From NCBI GenBank assembly GCA_029262055.1, contig JAJDAD010000062.1:17876-81875 (forward strand): 64,000 nucleotides of DNA, in the 5' to 3' direction. The notes under the pieces were generated by a model. The model ran no database searches. It saw only the letters and a list, made by a program, of their open reading frames with translations, and had not been told where the DNA came from. This DNA is from Candidatus Zhuqueibacterota bacterium (GTDB taxonomy: Bacteria > Zhuqueibacterota > Zhuqueibacteria > Oceanimicrobiales > Oceanimicrobiaceae). The translations under genes and the position numbers were made by a program. Shown here piece by piece: positions 9,106-17,876 of the stretch. Position 1 is the stretch's first letter, and every line of letters starts with the position of its first letter.

Positions 9106-9828
9106 ATGCTCTGCAAAAAGGAAGGTGAATCTCTGGAGTCAAACAAACCGTTGCACACGGATCCCAAAACCTCACAGCACCCCCGGGCATTCCCCACGCT
9201 AGGGGACAAAGTCCCAAGAGGTGGGAATCTTCTTTCCTGCGCGATCGGAAAACTAGTGGTTCGATTGACCGGCTGGCGTGTAGATCCCGGGCCACCCAAT
9301 CTGAGTAAGTTTCTGGTTGTCGTAGCACCGCACACATCAAACTGGGATGCAATCTATGGATTGTGCGCGATTTCCGGCATGCGACTGCGCATCAATTGGA
9401 TGGTAAAAGACAGCGTGTTTGTTCCTGTCCTCCGGGGATTTTTGAAAGCATTGGGAGGGATTCCGGTCGATCGCTCTTCTCGGCACGGAATCGTCGAACA
9501 GACTGCAGCACAGTTTGCTAAGCACGATCAGTTCATTCTGGCGCTGACCCCGGAAGGCACACGCAAGCGAGTTGAAAAATGGAAGACCGGTTTCTACCAC
9601 ATGGCTGTGCTGGCGAAAGTGCCGATGGTCACCGCGTTCTTTGACTACGAACGCAGAGTGATGGGCTTTGGCCAGATCATAGAGCCCAGCGGCGATCTGG
9701 CTGCCGACCTTGGACGGTTACAGGATTTCTTTGCGACCATCAAAGGCAAGCACCCCGAGAATTTTAATCCGGAATTCCGTGCAAAAAGCGTGGCCGATTC
9801 TCCGGAAAGTCCGCCAAATGAACATTGA
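9106..9828 (+). CDS. 1-acyl-glycerol-3-phosphate acyltransferase family protein
   Basis: A 240-residue PlsC-like acyltransferase. The catalytic H-x4-D motif is HTSNWD (about residues 76-81), and the substrate-binding TPEGTR motif lies near 145-150. The variant HTSNWD, rather than NHQSWLD, is typical of small acyltransferases of uncertain lipid substrate. The first 40 residues look unconserved, so the true start could be internal, but no better start was obvious. The stop overlaps the start of the cupin gene by 11 bases, pointing to coupled translation. The likely role is membrane phospholipid or glycolipid acylation. Confidence 0.82.
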   Translation: MLCKKEGESLESNKPLHTDPKTSQHPRAFPTLGDKVPRGGNLLSCAIGKLVVRLTGWRVDPGPPNLSKFLVVVAPHTSNWDAIYGLCAISGMRLRINWMVKDSVFVPVLRGFLKALGGIPVDRSSRHGIVEQTAAQFAKHDQFILALTPEGTRKRVEKWKTGFYHMAVLAKVPMVTAFFDYERRVMGFGQIIEPSGDLAADLGRLQDFFATIKGKHPENFNPEFRAKSVADSPESPPNEH

Positions 9829-10153
9829 AAAGGGCAATATTTTCGGTGGAATTCCTGATGGTTTTGATGCAGAGATTTTCGAAGACCTGGTTGAAACCGC
9901 CCCTCTGAAACTGGAGCGCATCCTTTCCGATGGCCAAGCAACGCCGGCAGGAGAATGGTATGATCAGGAGCGCCATGAATGGGTTATATTGCTGCAAGGC
10001 AGCGCCGGCCTGAGATTCAAAGGCCTCGCTGACATCGTAGAACTTACGGCAGGGGATTTCGTCCACATCCCTGCGCATCAAAAACATCGCGTCGAATGGA
10101 CTGACCGATCAATAAAATGTGTCTGGTTGGCACTGCACTACAGTCCGGAGTAA
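9818..10153 (+). CDS. Cupin domain protein
   Basis: A 111-residue single-domain cupin starting at the ATG that overlaps the acyltransferase stop. A conserved beta-barrel pattern is visible: HEWVILLQGSAGLRF as motif 1 and GDFVHIPAHQKHRVEW as motif 2, with His residues that could bind a metal. Small cupins of this type are often described as phosphoribosylaminoimidazole-like or metal-binding proteins, but no specific activity can be assigned here. The next gene begins four bases downstream, so the gene is part of a tight run. Confidence 0.8.
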   Translation: MNIEKGNIFGGIPDGFDAEIFEDLVETAPLKLERILSDGQATPAGEWYDQERHEWVILLQGSAGLRFKGLADIVELTAGDFVHIPAHQKHRVEWTDRSIKCVWLALHYSPE

Positions 10154-10156
10154 AAG

Positions 10157-11155
10157 ATGCTGCATGTTTTGAATGGCGATTCCCTGGCTGACATTTTTCA
10201 GAAAACCGGCCTGGCAGGCGATATTTTACCGTGGCGCGAAGCGATCGCGGTGGGTCCAAACCCGGCCTGCTCAGCGCCCGGCGAACGCCTGGAAATCAGG
10301 GCGCAACACCTGACCCAGGCATACGGCAAGGACCTGGAGACCGTGCGCGAGAGCCTTGCGGCTCAGGAAAGCCGTCTGACTTCCCTGGAGGAAGATGACG
10401 AGATAGTATTGTGGTTTGACCACGATCTCTTCTGCCAGGCAAACTTGCTTTTCGTATTCAACACCCTGGATAGTGAACGCCCGGAAGAAACAAAGGTGTC
10501 ACTGGTCTGTCCCACTGAGATCTCCGCGGACGGGAAGTTCCATGGCCTGGCCTCCAAAACATCCGAAGAAATCCGGACGCTCTTCGGAAAACGCGAAGCT
10601 ATTGCGGATGAAGGCTTCAGTTTAGTCAGCCAGGCCTGGCAGATGTTTACCGATGGGAGCCCACAGCCACTCCAGACGTTGCTTTCTGATTGTTCGTACG
10701 CCATGCCTGCGATGAACAACGCTTTACAGGCTCACCTGGAGAGACTGCCTTCGACCAAGAACGGGCTGGGCCGAATCCAGGGCCTGCTGCTCGACTTCAT
10801 TGCCGGCGGAGTCGATGAGTTCACTCCGCTCTTCCACCTGACAGACGAAATTGTGCCGCTTTATGGTTTTGGCGACCATCAAATCTGGAATGAATTGCTT
10901 TACCTGAGCCGCTTACTCAATCCGTTGGTAACGATTCACAATGTCAAAATCCGCGGCGCCGGACTACCAAATCCGGACCAACTTGAGGCAGCATATTTCA
11001 GGCTCACAGATCAGGGCAGGGCAGTCTGCGTGGGAAACAGCGATATGCTCAACATCAACCGCATAGATTACTGGATCGGCGGCGTCCACCTAAACGACGA
11101 AAATCCGCTTTGGCGTTGGGATGATGAACAGGACAATGTGATTCTCGACGAATAG
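10157..11155 (+). CDS. DUF1835 domain-containing protein
   Basis: A 332-residue cytoplasmic protein. The N-terminus HVLNGDSLADIFQKTGLAGDILPWREAIAVGP is characteristic of DUF1835, and the later EIVLWFDHDLFCQANLL stretch belongs to the same family. The C-terminal half (about 220-320) resembles the DUF3658-type tail that usually accompanies it. The biochemical function of the family is unknown. It begins four bases after the cupin gene, so the two are probably co-transcribed. Confidence 0.78.
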   Translation: MLHVLNGDSLADIFQKTGLAGDILPWREAIAVGPNPACSAPGERLEIRAQHLTQAYGKDLETVRESLAAQESRLTSLEEDDEIVLWFDHDLFCQANLLFVFNTLDSERPEETKVSLVCPTEISADGKFHGLASKTSEEIRTLFGKREAIADEGFSLVSQAWQMFTDGSPQPLQTLLSDCSYAMPAMNNALQAHLERLPSTKNGLGRIQGLLLDFIAGGVDEFTPLFHLTDEIVPLYGFGDHQIWNELLYLSRLLNPLVTIHNVKIRGAGLPNPDQLEAAYFRLTDQGRAVCVGNSDMLNINRIDYWIGGVHLNDENPLWRWDDEQDNVILDE

Positions 11156-11353
11156 ACGCCGGCACAGTTTTCACATTCTTGTAACATCCCGGAAAAGATG
11201 CTCACCCGTTTCTGCAGAATCCGCCCAAATCAAGTAGACTAACGTAGTTTAGAATCAACGAACCAGGACGATATTAATAATGTTTTTCGTCCGGTCGTTT
11301 TTCATTCTGCCGAAGATGCAAGCGAATCCATAGCAAAGAAACTGGAGAGTTAG

Positions 11354-11932
11354 ATGAATCAGGAAACCGTTACAATTGTCTCAGGCCTGCCGCGTTCCGG
11401 CACCTCGATGATGATGAAGATGCTTGAAGCAGGTGGGATTGCACCCTTGGTCGACAATATTCGCACCGCGGATGAGGACAATCCCAAGGGCTATTACGAG
11501 TTAGAAAAAGTCAAGCAACTGGACAAGAGTGATGACAAAGCCTGGATTGCCGAGGCGCAAGGCAAGGTGGTTAAGATCATCTCCCAGCTTCTAAAAGACT
11601 TGCCGAACAACCAAACCTACAAGATCCTGTTTATGCGGCGCAAGATGGGTGAAATCCTGGCTTCACAAAAACAAATGCTTGTACGCCGTGGCCAAGCGAC
11701 AGATAACATTAGCGACGAAGAACTGAGTCAGCTGTTTGCCAAACACCTGGAACAACTGGAAAGCTGGCTGGCGAGCCAACCGAACTTTGACGTACTCTAC
11801 GTTCCATATAATGATGTATTAGCAGAGCCTGCGAAACATGTCGGAGAGATAAATTCTTTTCTGGGAGGTACGCTCGATACCGACGCGATGGCTGGTGTGG
11901 TAGACAAATCGCTGCACCGTCAACGGACTTGA
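11354..11932 (+). CDS. Sulfotransferase-like P-loop protein
   Basis: A 192-residue protein with an N-terminal SGLPRSGTSMM motif (residues 10-20). This is the 5'-phosphosulfate-binding loop of PAPS-dependent sulfotransferases. The following DNPKGYYE and the C-terminal Arg/His-containing tail fit short bacterial sulfotransferase-fold proteins. The acceptor is unknown. CTGGAGAG just before the ATG is a good ribosome site. The roughly 200-base gap upstream contains a small GGACGA/TCGTCC hairpin and no gene. The gene ends before a strong bidirectional terminator. Confidence 0.75.
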   Translation: MNQETVTIVSGLPRSGTSMMMKMLEAGGIAPLVDNIRTADEDNPKGYYELEKVKQLDKSDDKAWIAEAQGKVVKIISQLLKDLPNNQTYKILFMRRKMGEILASQKQMLVRRGQATDNISDEELSQLFAKHLEQLESWLASQPNFDVLYVPYNDVLAEPAKHVGEINSFLGGTLDTDAMAGVVDKSLHRQRT

Positions 11933-11937
11933 TCATC

Positions 11938-11983
11938 AAAGGGCTGCCGCAAAAACCATAGCACGTTTTTGTGACAGCCCTTT
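11938..11983. terminator. Bidirectional rho-independent terminator
   Basis: AAAGGGCTG and CAGCCCTTT form a perfect 9-bp arm pair, with an inner CAAAAA/TTTTTG pairing inside. It lies between the convergent sulfotransferase-like gene and pntB, and the A/T tracts on both sides suit termination in both directions. Confidence 0.8.
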
Positions 11984-11996
11984 GCTCAGAATCTTG

Positions 11997-13370
11997 CTAT
12001 CCCTTCAATACCTGCGCAATTTCCGTCACCATCTTTTTGGCATCCCCGAACAGCATCATCGTCTTTTCATCGTAGAATAGCGGATTATCCTCTCCAGCAA
12101 AGCCCACTGACAAACTGCGCTTCACAATCATTACACTGCGCGCGTGATCAACATTGAGAATGGGCATGCCGTAAAGTGCGCTGTCCTTCTTATCGCGCGC
12201 TACCGGATTGGTGACATCGTTGGCGCCGATGACCAGAACCACATCCGTGTTCTTGAAGTCGTCATTTATAGCGTCCATTTCGAAGAGCAGGTCATAGGAG
12301 ACATTCGCTTCGGCGAGTAGTACATTCATGTGCCCGGGCATCCGACCGGCGACCGGGTGGATCGCATACTTGACATCCATGCCGCGGTCCATGAGGATCT
12401 GGGCCACTTCCTGCAAGACGTGCTGGGCCTGAGCCACGGCAAGACCGTAACCCGGGACGATGATTACCGACTGGGCGTTGTCCAGCATCACGCCTGCGTC
12501 CTGGGCCGTGTAGCGCGTGACCTGTTTTTGCTCGCCGGAGCCGCCGCTTGCCGCACCTCCGTCACTGCCGACGGCCGCAAACAGAACATTTGCCAGGGAG
12601 CGGTTCATGGCGACGCACATGATATTTGTCAGGATAATGCCAGAAGCGCCGACCAGTGCACCGCTGATAATGAGAACATTATTCGAGATCACGAAACCGG
12701 TTGCGGCCGCAGCCAGACCTGAATACGAATTCAGCAAGGATATAACCACTGGCATATCGGCACCGCCAATGGGAATAACCGACGTGATGCCCAGCACTCC
12801 GGCCAGGACAATGATGCCCAGCAATAGCATCCAGTTGGTCGGATCCATGATGAGGAGTGCCCCCAGGCCAATGGCTGTCAGAATAAGCAGAGCATTGACA
12901 AATTGCTGTCCGGCAAACGTAATGGGAGCGCCCTTCATGATCCCTTGCAGTTTCGCGAAAGCCACAACACTTCCGGTCAGGGTTATGGTGCCGATCAGGA
13001 CACTAACACCGATGGTGCCGAGAACCGACCCTTCTAAATGTCCGCCCAGCTGAAAATATTCGGAGCTGGCCACCAGCGCAGAAGCAACGCCGCCAAAGCC
13101 ATTAAACAAGGCGACCATCTGTGGCATGGCAGTCATCTGTACGCGCTTCGATGCAACGGCTCCGATGGCGGCGCCCACCACCAAACCAACGATGATGTAG
13201 GTAAAATCAAGAATCTTCTGATCCAACAGGGTGATGAGAACTGCGACTAGCATGGCAAGCATTGCCAGCAGGTTTCCGCGGCGTGCAGTCTTGGGAGAGC
13301 CTAGATTCTTCAGGCCAAAATAAAACAGCACGGCAGAGAACAAGTATACGAGATTAGTGATAGTTGACAT
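11997..13370 (-). CDS. pntB: NAD(P) transhydrogenase subunit beta
   Basis: A 457-residue beta subunit of proton-translocating transhydrogenase, which drives NADPH formation from NADH using the proton gradient. The first 270 residues are a bundle of Gly-rich membrane helices (GGADMPVVISLLNSYSGLAAAATGF is the family signature). The C-terminal domain III binds NADP(H): VPGYGLAVAQAQH, then HPVAGRMPGHMNVLLAEANV and VLVIGANDVTNP. It is the last gene of the three-gene minus-strand operon pntA1-pntA2-pntB. Confidence 0.97.
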   Translation of the reverse strand: MSTITNLVYLFSAVLFYFGLKNLGSPKTARRGNLLAMLAMLVAVLITLLDQKILDFTYIIVGLVVGAAIGAVASKRVQMTAMPQMVALFNGFGGVASALVASSEYFQLGGHLEGSVLGTIGVSVLIGTITLTGSVVAFAKLQGIMKGAPITFAGQQFVNALLILTAIGLGALLIMDPTNWMLLLGIIVLAGVLGITSVIPIGGADMPVVISLLNSYSGLAAAATGFVISNNVLIISGALVGASGIILTNIMCVAMNRSLANVLFAAVGSDGGAASGGSGEQKQVTRYTAQDAGVMLDNAQSVIIVPGYGLAVAQAQHVLQEVAQILMDRGMDVKYAIHPVAGRMPGHMNVLLAEANVSYDLLFEMDAINDDFKNTDVVLVIGANDVTNPVARDKKDSALYGMPILNVDHARSVMIVKRSLSVGFAGEDNPLFYDEKTMMLFGDAKKMVTEIAQVLKG

Positions 13371-13391
13371 TCTATTTAGTTTCCTTCCTCA

Positions 13392-13682
13392 CTATTTGCC
13401 TTTGTCTTTTCGGAACATTTCGAGCATGCGATCTGTCACCATGAAGCCGCCGACAACATTGATAGTAGCAAAAATAACTGCGAATAAACCGAGCATCGTG
13501 GCCAGCCAGGCTTGGCCCGCGCCAGTGCTTAACAGCGCCCCGACCAGCGTGATTCCCGAGATGGCGTTAGAGCCGGACATGAGGGGCGTGTGCAACAGGG
13601 GTGGTACTTTCGTAATCACTTCCATGCCGATAAATATGGCAAGGACAAAGATATAAATTGACATCAAAATTGCATCTGACAT
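13392..13682 (-). CDS. pntA2: NAD(P) transhydrogenase subunit alpha part 2 (membrane part)
   Basis: A 96-residue membrane protein matching the C-terminal membrane part of PntA as a separate polypeptide. Helices lie near residues 3-22, 38-60 and 65-85, with the conserved TPLMSGSNAISGITLVGALL. It lies 21 bases from pntB and 13 from pntA1. The split alpha subunit is the arrangement of Rhodospirillum-type transhydrogenases, as opposed to the fused PntA of E. coli. Confidence 0.95.
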   Translation of the reverse strand: MSDAILMSIYIFVLAIFIGMEVITKVPPLLHTPLMSGSNAISGITLVGALLSTGAGQAWLATMLGLFAVIFATINVVGGFMVTDRMLEMFRKDKGK

Positions 13683-13695
13683 CGAGAGTTTTCTC

Positions 13696-14847
13696 CTATT
13701 TCAGGGTCTGTTTTACCATGTCGTTGACGACCTCGCCGTTACGGGTTATAAGCATACCCTTCACGATCTCGTCGTCATAATCAATTCCGTCGTCACTACT
13801 GGTGAAAATGTATTTAAACAAAGTCGCCAAATTCTTGGAATGCATCTGGCTGGCATGTACCGGTAAAGAGCTGGCGATGTTGGCCGCACCGAAAATGGTA
13901 ACACCGTATTTCTCGACCGTCTCTCCGGGTCTGGCCAATTCACAGTTGCCGCCATCCGCGACCGCCAGATCAACGATTACCGAACCCGGATGCATCAGCT
14001 TCACCATCTCTTCCGTGATCAGGACGGGAGCAGGTTTGCCGAAGATCTGAGCAGTGGTCACCACGGCATCGACATTCGGCAGGCGCGCTGCAATCACCTC
14101 CTGTTCCTGCTTCAAGAAAGCGTCAGACTGCGCCTTTGCGTATCCCCCGGACGTTTCCACATCCTCCTGCATGGGCATGGCAATAAACCTGGCGCCAAGA
14201 CTCTCTATCTGTTCCTGCACGACCGGGCGCGGATCGAAGGCCTCGACCTTCGCGCCGAGACGTTTGGCTGTTGCGATTGCTTGCAGGCCGGCCACACCGG
14301 CACCCAGAATCAAGGCCGTGACCGGTGGAATGGTGCCGGCGGCGGTCATAAGCAACGGGAAGAATTTGCCCAGGTGGTAAGCCGCAACCAGGACCGCTTT
14401 GTAACCCGCCACAGTCGACATCGAACTCAGCACATCCATGCTCTGCGCCTTGGTGATGCGCGGTAGGTACTCCATTGCAAATGTTGTAATGTTTCTTTTC
14501 AGAAGCTTCGGAATCAGCTCCGCGTGGGTTCTGGGTGGCAGTGAACTGACAAGAATGGCAGCGTCTTTCATCAAATCGATTTCGTGCTTACCCAGGTCAG
14601 TGTTCTCGATTGGAGCCTGGAACTTAATGACAATATCCGATTCGCCATAAAGCTCTGCCGCGCCCTTGACTACGGTAGCCCCCGCACTTTCGTACTCAGA
14701 ATCGAAGAAAGACGCCTCGTCGCCGGCGCCTGATTGTACCAGAACTTCGTGTTCGTCTTTGGTGAAGACCGAAATCATTGCCGGGATGACTGCGACTCGT
14801 GTCTCTCCTACTGTGATCTCTTTGGGAATTCCTATTTTCAATTTCAT
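13696..14847 (-). CDS. pntA1: NAD(P) transhydrogenase subunit alpha part 1 (NAD-binding)
   Basis: A 383-residue soluble domain I that binds NAD(H), related to alanine dehydrogenase. Conserved stretches include GIPKEITVGETRVA at the N-terminus, the nucleotide-binding GAGVAGLQAIATAKRLGA, and VDLAVADGGNCE. The adjoining small gene supplies the membrane part. GGAGG directly abuts the ATG, which is unusually close. The TTG two codons later (MKL) sits at normal spacing and could be the true start. It is the first gene of the pnt operon. Confidence 0.96.
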   Translation of the reverse strand: MKLKIGIPKEITVGETRVAVIPAMISVFTKDEHEVLVQSGAGDEASFFDSEYESAGATVVKGAAELYGESDIVIKFQAPIENTDLGKHEIDLMKDAAILVSSLPPRTHAELIPKLLKRNITTFAMEYLPRITKAQSMDVLSSMSTVAGYKAVLVAAYHLGKFFPLLMTAAGTIPPVTALILGAGVAGLQAIATAKRLGAKVEAFDPRPVVQEQIESLGARFIAMPMQEDVETSGGYAKAQSDAFLKQEQEVIAARLPNVDAVVTTAQIFGKPAPVLITEEMVKLMHPGSVIVDLAVADGGNCELARPGETVEKYGVTIFGAANIASSLPVHASQMHSKNLATLFKYIFTSSDDGIDYDDEIVKGMLITRNGEVVNDMVKQTLK

Positions 14848-15265
14848 CCTCCAATTTTATCTGGCAGCAAAGATCCTTAAAAACTAAGACTTTACGAACC
14901 GAAAAAAAATACGCCGCGCCCCCCATTCTCAGACCTCAATTTTGCGCGCCGGAATATACTAAACAAGCTCCCGAAACACAACAAAAGTAAATGGCTTTTT
15001 ACAAGAAAATGTCAGCTTCCGACCAATATTCTTTCTGCCGGGAACAGTGGCAAGAGATTGTATGATCTCAAAGTCAGATGAAACGTCTCGTATGCGAAAA
15101 ATCCTGCGCGCCCGTCCGGCGCTCCGGCACGACAAATGGAACCCTTTCCCGGTGAAAGTAGCTGCTGCAATGCCGGCGGTTTTGCGGTGCGGAGGTCAAT
15201 CAGGGTGTCCGGCAGGGCAGGCAAGATGATTGGGGGTTGAGGAATTCGCCCGTCTCAGGTTGGGG
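14848..15265. other. Intergenic stretch between pntA1 and clpS
   Basis: About 420 bases. The left part must carry the leftward pnt promoter. A 70-codon minus-strand frame (15012-15224) has no recognisable content and is not annotated as a gene. Nothing else was seen. Confidence 0.4.
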
Positions 15266-15553
15266 TCAACCCCTGATCTCGACAACCAGCTGGATTTCAC
15301 GCAGGACGCCGGCGACGCGGTGGCACTCGGCAAAATCACCGCTGAACGCGACAGCCTTGCCGGTGTTGTGGGCTTCAAGCGTAATGCGCGTCGCCTCAAT
15401 AAGCGTGCAAGCCGTTGCTTTCTGCACCTGAATAATGACATCGTCGAAGGAATGAATATCGTCATTAAAAAGGATGACGCGCCACGGCTCCGTGATTTTT
15501 GGCGCATTGTCCGCCTGCTGCTCCTTTTGCGGAATTGTGCTTGTGTCAGACAT
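15266..15553 (-). CDS. clpS: ATP-dependent Clp protease adaptor
   Basis: A 95-residue N-degron adaptor that delivers substrates to ClpAP. Canonical features include EPWRVILFNDDIHSFDDVI, with the NDD and substrate-pocket residues, then EAHNTGKAVAFSGDFAECH. The ATG at 15551-15553 gives a standard-length protein whose start overlaps the mutY stop by 8 bases. An upstream frame start at 15598 would add 15 unconserved residues. No clpA or aat gene is nearby. Coupling with a DNA glycosylase is likely an operon convenience rather than a functional link. Confidence 0.92.
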   Translation of the reverse strand: MSDTSTIPQKEQQADNAPKITEPWRVILFNDDIHSFDDVIIQVQKATACTLIEATRITLEAHNTGKAVAFSGDFAECHRVAGVLREIQLVVEIRG

Positions 15554-16634
15554 CAGGATTGGCCAGTGTCTCCAGGATTTTTTGATTAGATCTGGCAAAG
15601 GCGAGACGCTCGGCTTCCGCCGCTGTCACCCACCTGACCACGACGTGTTCTGGCGGGCGCGCTTGCTCAGACAAAAACGTGCACTGAAAGGCATACAGCG
15701 TGATCTTGAAATGCGTGTAACCATGCTGTATGACGGCTAGCTGCTCCTGCACACGAACCGCGATCTTGAACTTCTCTTCGATTTTTCTCTTTGCGCAGGT
15801 CTGTGCGGTTTCGCCGGGCCTTCGCTCCCCGCCAGGAAATTCCCACAGACCGCCAAGCAGACCTCGGGCGGGCCGGCGGTGGACGAGGAACCGGCCGGCG
15901 CGCCAAACTACGCCCACCACAATGTCGTGGTGCGGTCGCTCTTTTTTCTTCACCTTCGGCGGCAACACAGCCGGGTCAGGCAAAGTCAGGTGGGCCTTGC
16001 ACACAGCTTGCGCCGGGCATCGACGGCATTGCGGTGCCACGGGCGTACAGATTAGCGCCCCAAGCTCCATCAGGGCCTGATTGTAGTCACCGGCCCGTTC
16101 TTGCGGCAAAAGTTCGTCGGCAGCGTTGCCGTAGATCGCTTTCGCGCCTTTCTCAGAATAAGGCAAGTTGATTCCGAGGAGGCGTGCCAGCACACGAACG
16201 ACATTTCCGTCGACCACTGCGCAGGCCTCGTCATAGGCTATGCTGGCGACCGCTGCAGCGGTGTACGGCCCAATCCCGGGTATATCGAGAAGCCCGCGGT
16301 ACGTGTCCGGCAGTAAACCATCACGGTCTTGCACAATGGCCCTGGCGGCTCCATGCAGATTGCGCGCCCGTGCATAATATCCAAGCCCTTCCCACAGTTT
16401 TAGGACATCATCCAGTGACGCCTGTGCCAGCGTGGCTAAATCTGGGAACCTTTTAAGAAAGCGGTGGTAATATGGTATCACTATCCTGACCTGAGTTTGC
16501 TGCAGCATAATCTCAGAAACCCAGATCGCGTAAGGGTCGCGGTTGTTTCGCCAGGGCAGGTCGCGTTTGTGACGGGAATACCACTGCAAGAGCCTTTCAG
16601 AAAATACAGATATTAACTTTGGTTCGAAATTCAT
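15546..16634 (-). CDS. mutY: A/G-specific adenine DNA glycosylase
   Basis: A 362-residue MutY that removes adenine mispaired with 8-oxoguanine. Catalytic residues are Glu41 (SEIMLQQTQV) and Asp142 (VDGNVVRV), with the hairpin motif DIPGIGPYTAAAV at about 117-129. The [4Fe-4S] ligands are Cys196, Cys203, Cys206 and Cys212 in the standard C-x6-C-x2-C-x5-C pattern. The C-terminal NUDIX-fold domain (about 235-355) reads the 8-oxoG strand. mutM, its partner in the GO system, is at 58.2 kb. It is divergent from greA across a 78-base gap. Confidence 0.97.
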   Translation of the reverse strand: MNFEPKLISVFSERLLQWYSRHKRDLPWRNNRDPYAIWVSEIMLQQTQVRIVIPYYHRFLKRFPDLATLAQASLDDVLKLWEGLGYYARARNLHGAARAIVQDRDGLLPDTYRGLLDIPGIGPYTAAAVASIAYDEACAVVDGNVVRVLARLLGINLPYSEKGAKAIYGNAADELLPQERAGDYNQALMELGALICTPVAPQCRRCPAQAVCKAHLTLPDPAVLPPKVKKKERPHHDIVVGVVWRAGRFLVHRRPARGLLGGLWEFPGGERRPGETAQTCAKRKIEEKFKIAVRVQEQLAVIQHGYTHFKITLYAFQCTFLSEQARPPEHVVVRWVTAAEAERLAFARSNQKILETLANPDV

Positions 16635-16712
16635 CCTTTGCTTGATTCTTTTTTGAATCTTAGTAGATTACTACTGCAATTTATTAAGGAACATGAGGTT
16701 TAGGAGCATTTT

Positions 16713-17189
16713 ATGAAACAGTACTATTTTACCGAGGTCGGCTATGAAAAGCTGCGTAAGGAAATCGACCACCTGGAAAGATATATCAAAAAAGATATAG
16801 CCAAAGAAATAGGTACTGCCCGTGAACATGGCGACCTGCGGGAAAATGCCGAGTATGAAGCAGCCAAGGATAAGCAGGCCAACTACATGGCCAAGCTCGG
16901 ACAGTTGCAGCAACGATTCGCAAATGCCAGAATTATCCGCAAACAAGACCTGCCGGAAGACACCATAACCCTGGGCAAAAAAGTCACGATTCAAGATATG
17001 AGCTCCGGCGATGAAGAATGTTATACGATTCTTGGCGAAGGAGAAACCGATATAGATCTGGGTATTATCAGCTATCAATCGCCCATAGCCAAAGCGCTTA
17101 TCAATCACAAGCAGGATGATGAAGTCGAAGTCCAGCTTCCGCGCGGCGTAAAAAAGTACAAAGTTATTTCAGTCGATTTCTTTGAATAA
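16713..17189 (+). CDS. greA: Transcription elongation factor GreA
   Basis: A 158-residue GreA that rescues backtracked RNA polymerase by stimulating transcript cleavage. The N-terminal coiled coil carries the acidic tip and the family signature AREHGDLRENAEYEAAKDKQ. The C-terminal FKBP-like domain ends PRGVKKYKVISVDF. TAGGAG lies 6 bases before the ATG. It is the only plus-strand gene in a long minus-strand block. Confidence 0.97.
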   Translation: MKQYYFTEVGYEKLRKEIDHLERYIKKDIAKEIGTAREHGDLRENAEYEAAKDKQANYMAKLGQLQQRFANARIIRKQDLPEDTITLGKKVTIQDMSSGDEECYTILGEGETDIDLGIISYQSPIAKALINHKQDDEVEVQLPRGVKKYKVISVDFFE

Positions 17190-17210
17190 ATCCATCGCCC
17201 GGGAAACAAA

Positions 17211-17783
17211 CTAGAACCCACGCTTTAGTTTTCTCTCTTTCCTTTTTCTCTTAATTCGGGACAAAGCTTGCTGCATGGCGTAGACCAGATCTGTACATGG
17301 TTCATGCAGCATTCTTTCCTCAAGGTACTTTGTTGCCGCATCACCTCCGAAATACCCGAGGATAAACACCCCTTCCCAGCGGTCGAACCAGTTGTCGCGC
17401 TCTACCAGCATGATCAAGCTGCGATCGGAGTGCTCTTTGTAGGAATTCAAGTAGTCGTGTCGCAATTTGTAGATTTTGCGCGCAAGCAGTTTGCGGGTAA
17501 AGCCCTCTCCGGCCCGCGCATACAATCTTTCCAACAAAACAACTGATTGGGTACTCAACCGTTGCGAGCAAACTCGCAGGATTTGTTGCTCCTGCCGCCT
17601 CCCGCGCTCATCCTCATCCCAAAACACGTCCAATTGTCCAAAGATTTCAGAGTAGTAATCCGTGATATTCGGAACAGGCTTTTGTTTGCGCCTGGCTCGC
17701 TGCGGGGTTGGCGGGAACATACTTCCCCATACCTCTGTTTTGTTTATTTGTCCTTTCAAGCCCTTAGCCGGAAATATAGTCAT
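17211..17783 (-). CDS. Hypothetical cytoplasmic protein
   Basis: A 190-residue protein without signal peptide or membrane segment. It is helix-rich and strongly charged, with a basic end (RIKRKRKERKLKRGF) and a Trp-rich stretch DNWFDRWEGVFILGYFGG near 130-145, possibly a short HEAT-like repeat region (GDAATKYLEERM). A later start at the Met in GSMFPPTPQ (near 17720) is possible. No known family was recognised. The gene lies downstream of sfsA and convergent with greA. Coding potential is supported by amino-acid composition rather than homology. Confidence 0.55.
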   Translation of the reverse strand: MTIFPAKGLKGQINKTEVWGSMFPPTPQRARRKQKPVPNITDYYSEIFGQLDVFWDEDERGRRQEQQILRVCSQRLSTQSVVLLERLYARAGEGFTRKLLARKIYKLRHDYLNSYKEHSDRSLIMLVERDNWFDRWEGVFILGYFGGDAATKYLEERMLHEPCTDLVYAMQQALSRIKRKRKERKLKRGF

Positions 17784-17876
17784 TCACCGAGAAACACGAA
17801 CCAAACTGGTTTTGCTGCCCTGCGGCCACTTGATTTAGCAAGGCGACCATGAGCGTGCTTAACAAAAACAGGCATC

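Noticed and set aside
15012..15224. 70-codon minus-strand frame downstream of clpS
   Set aside because: No family resemblance, signal or helix pattern, and no ribosome site; probably a chance frame.
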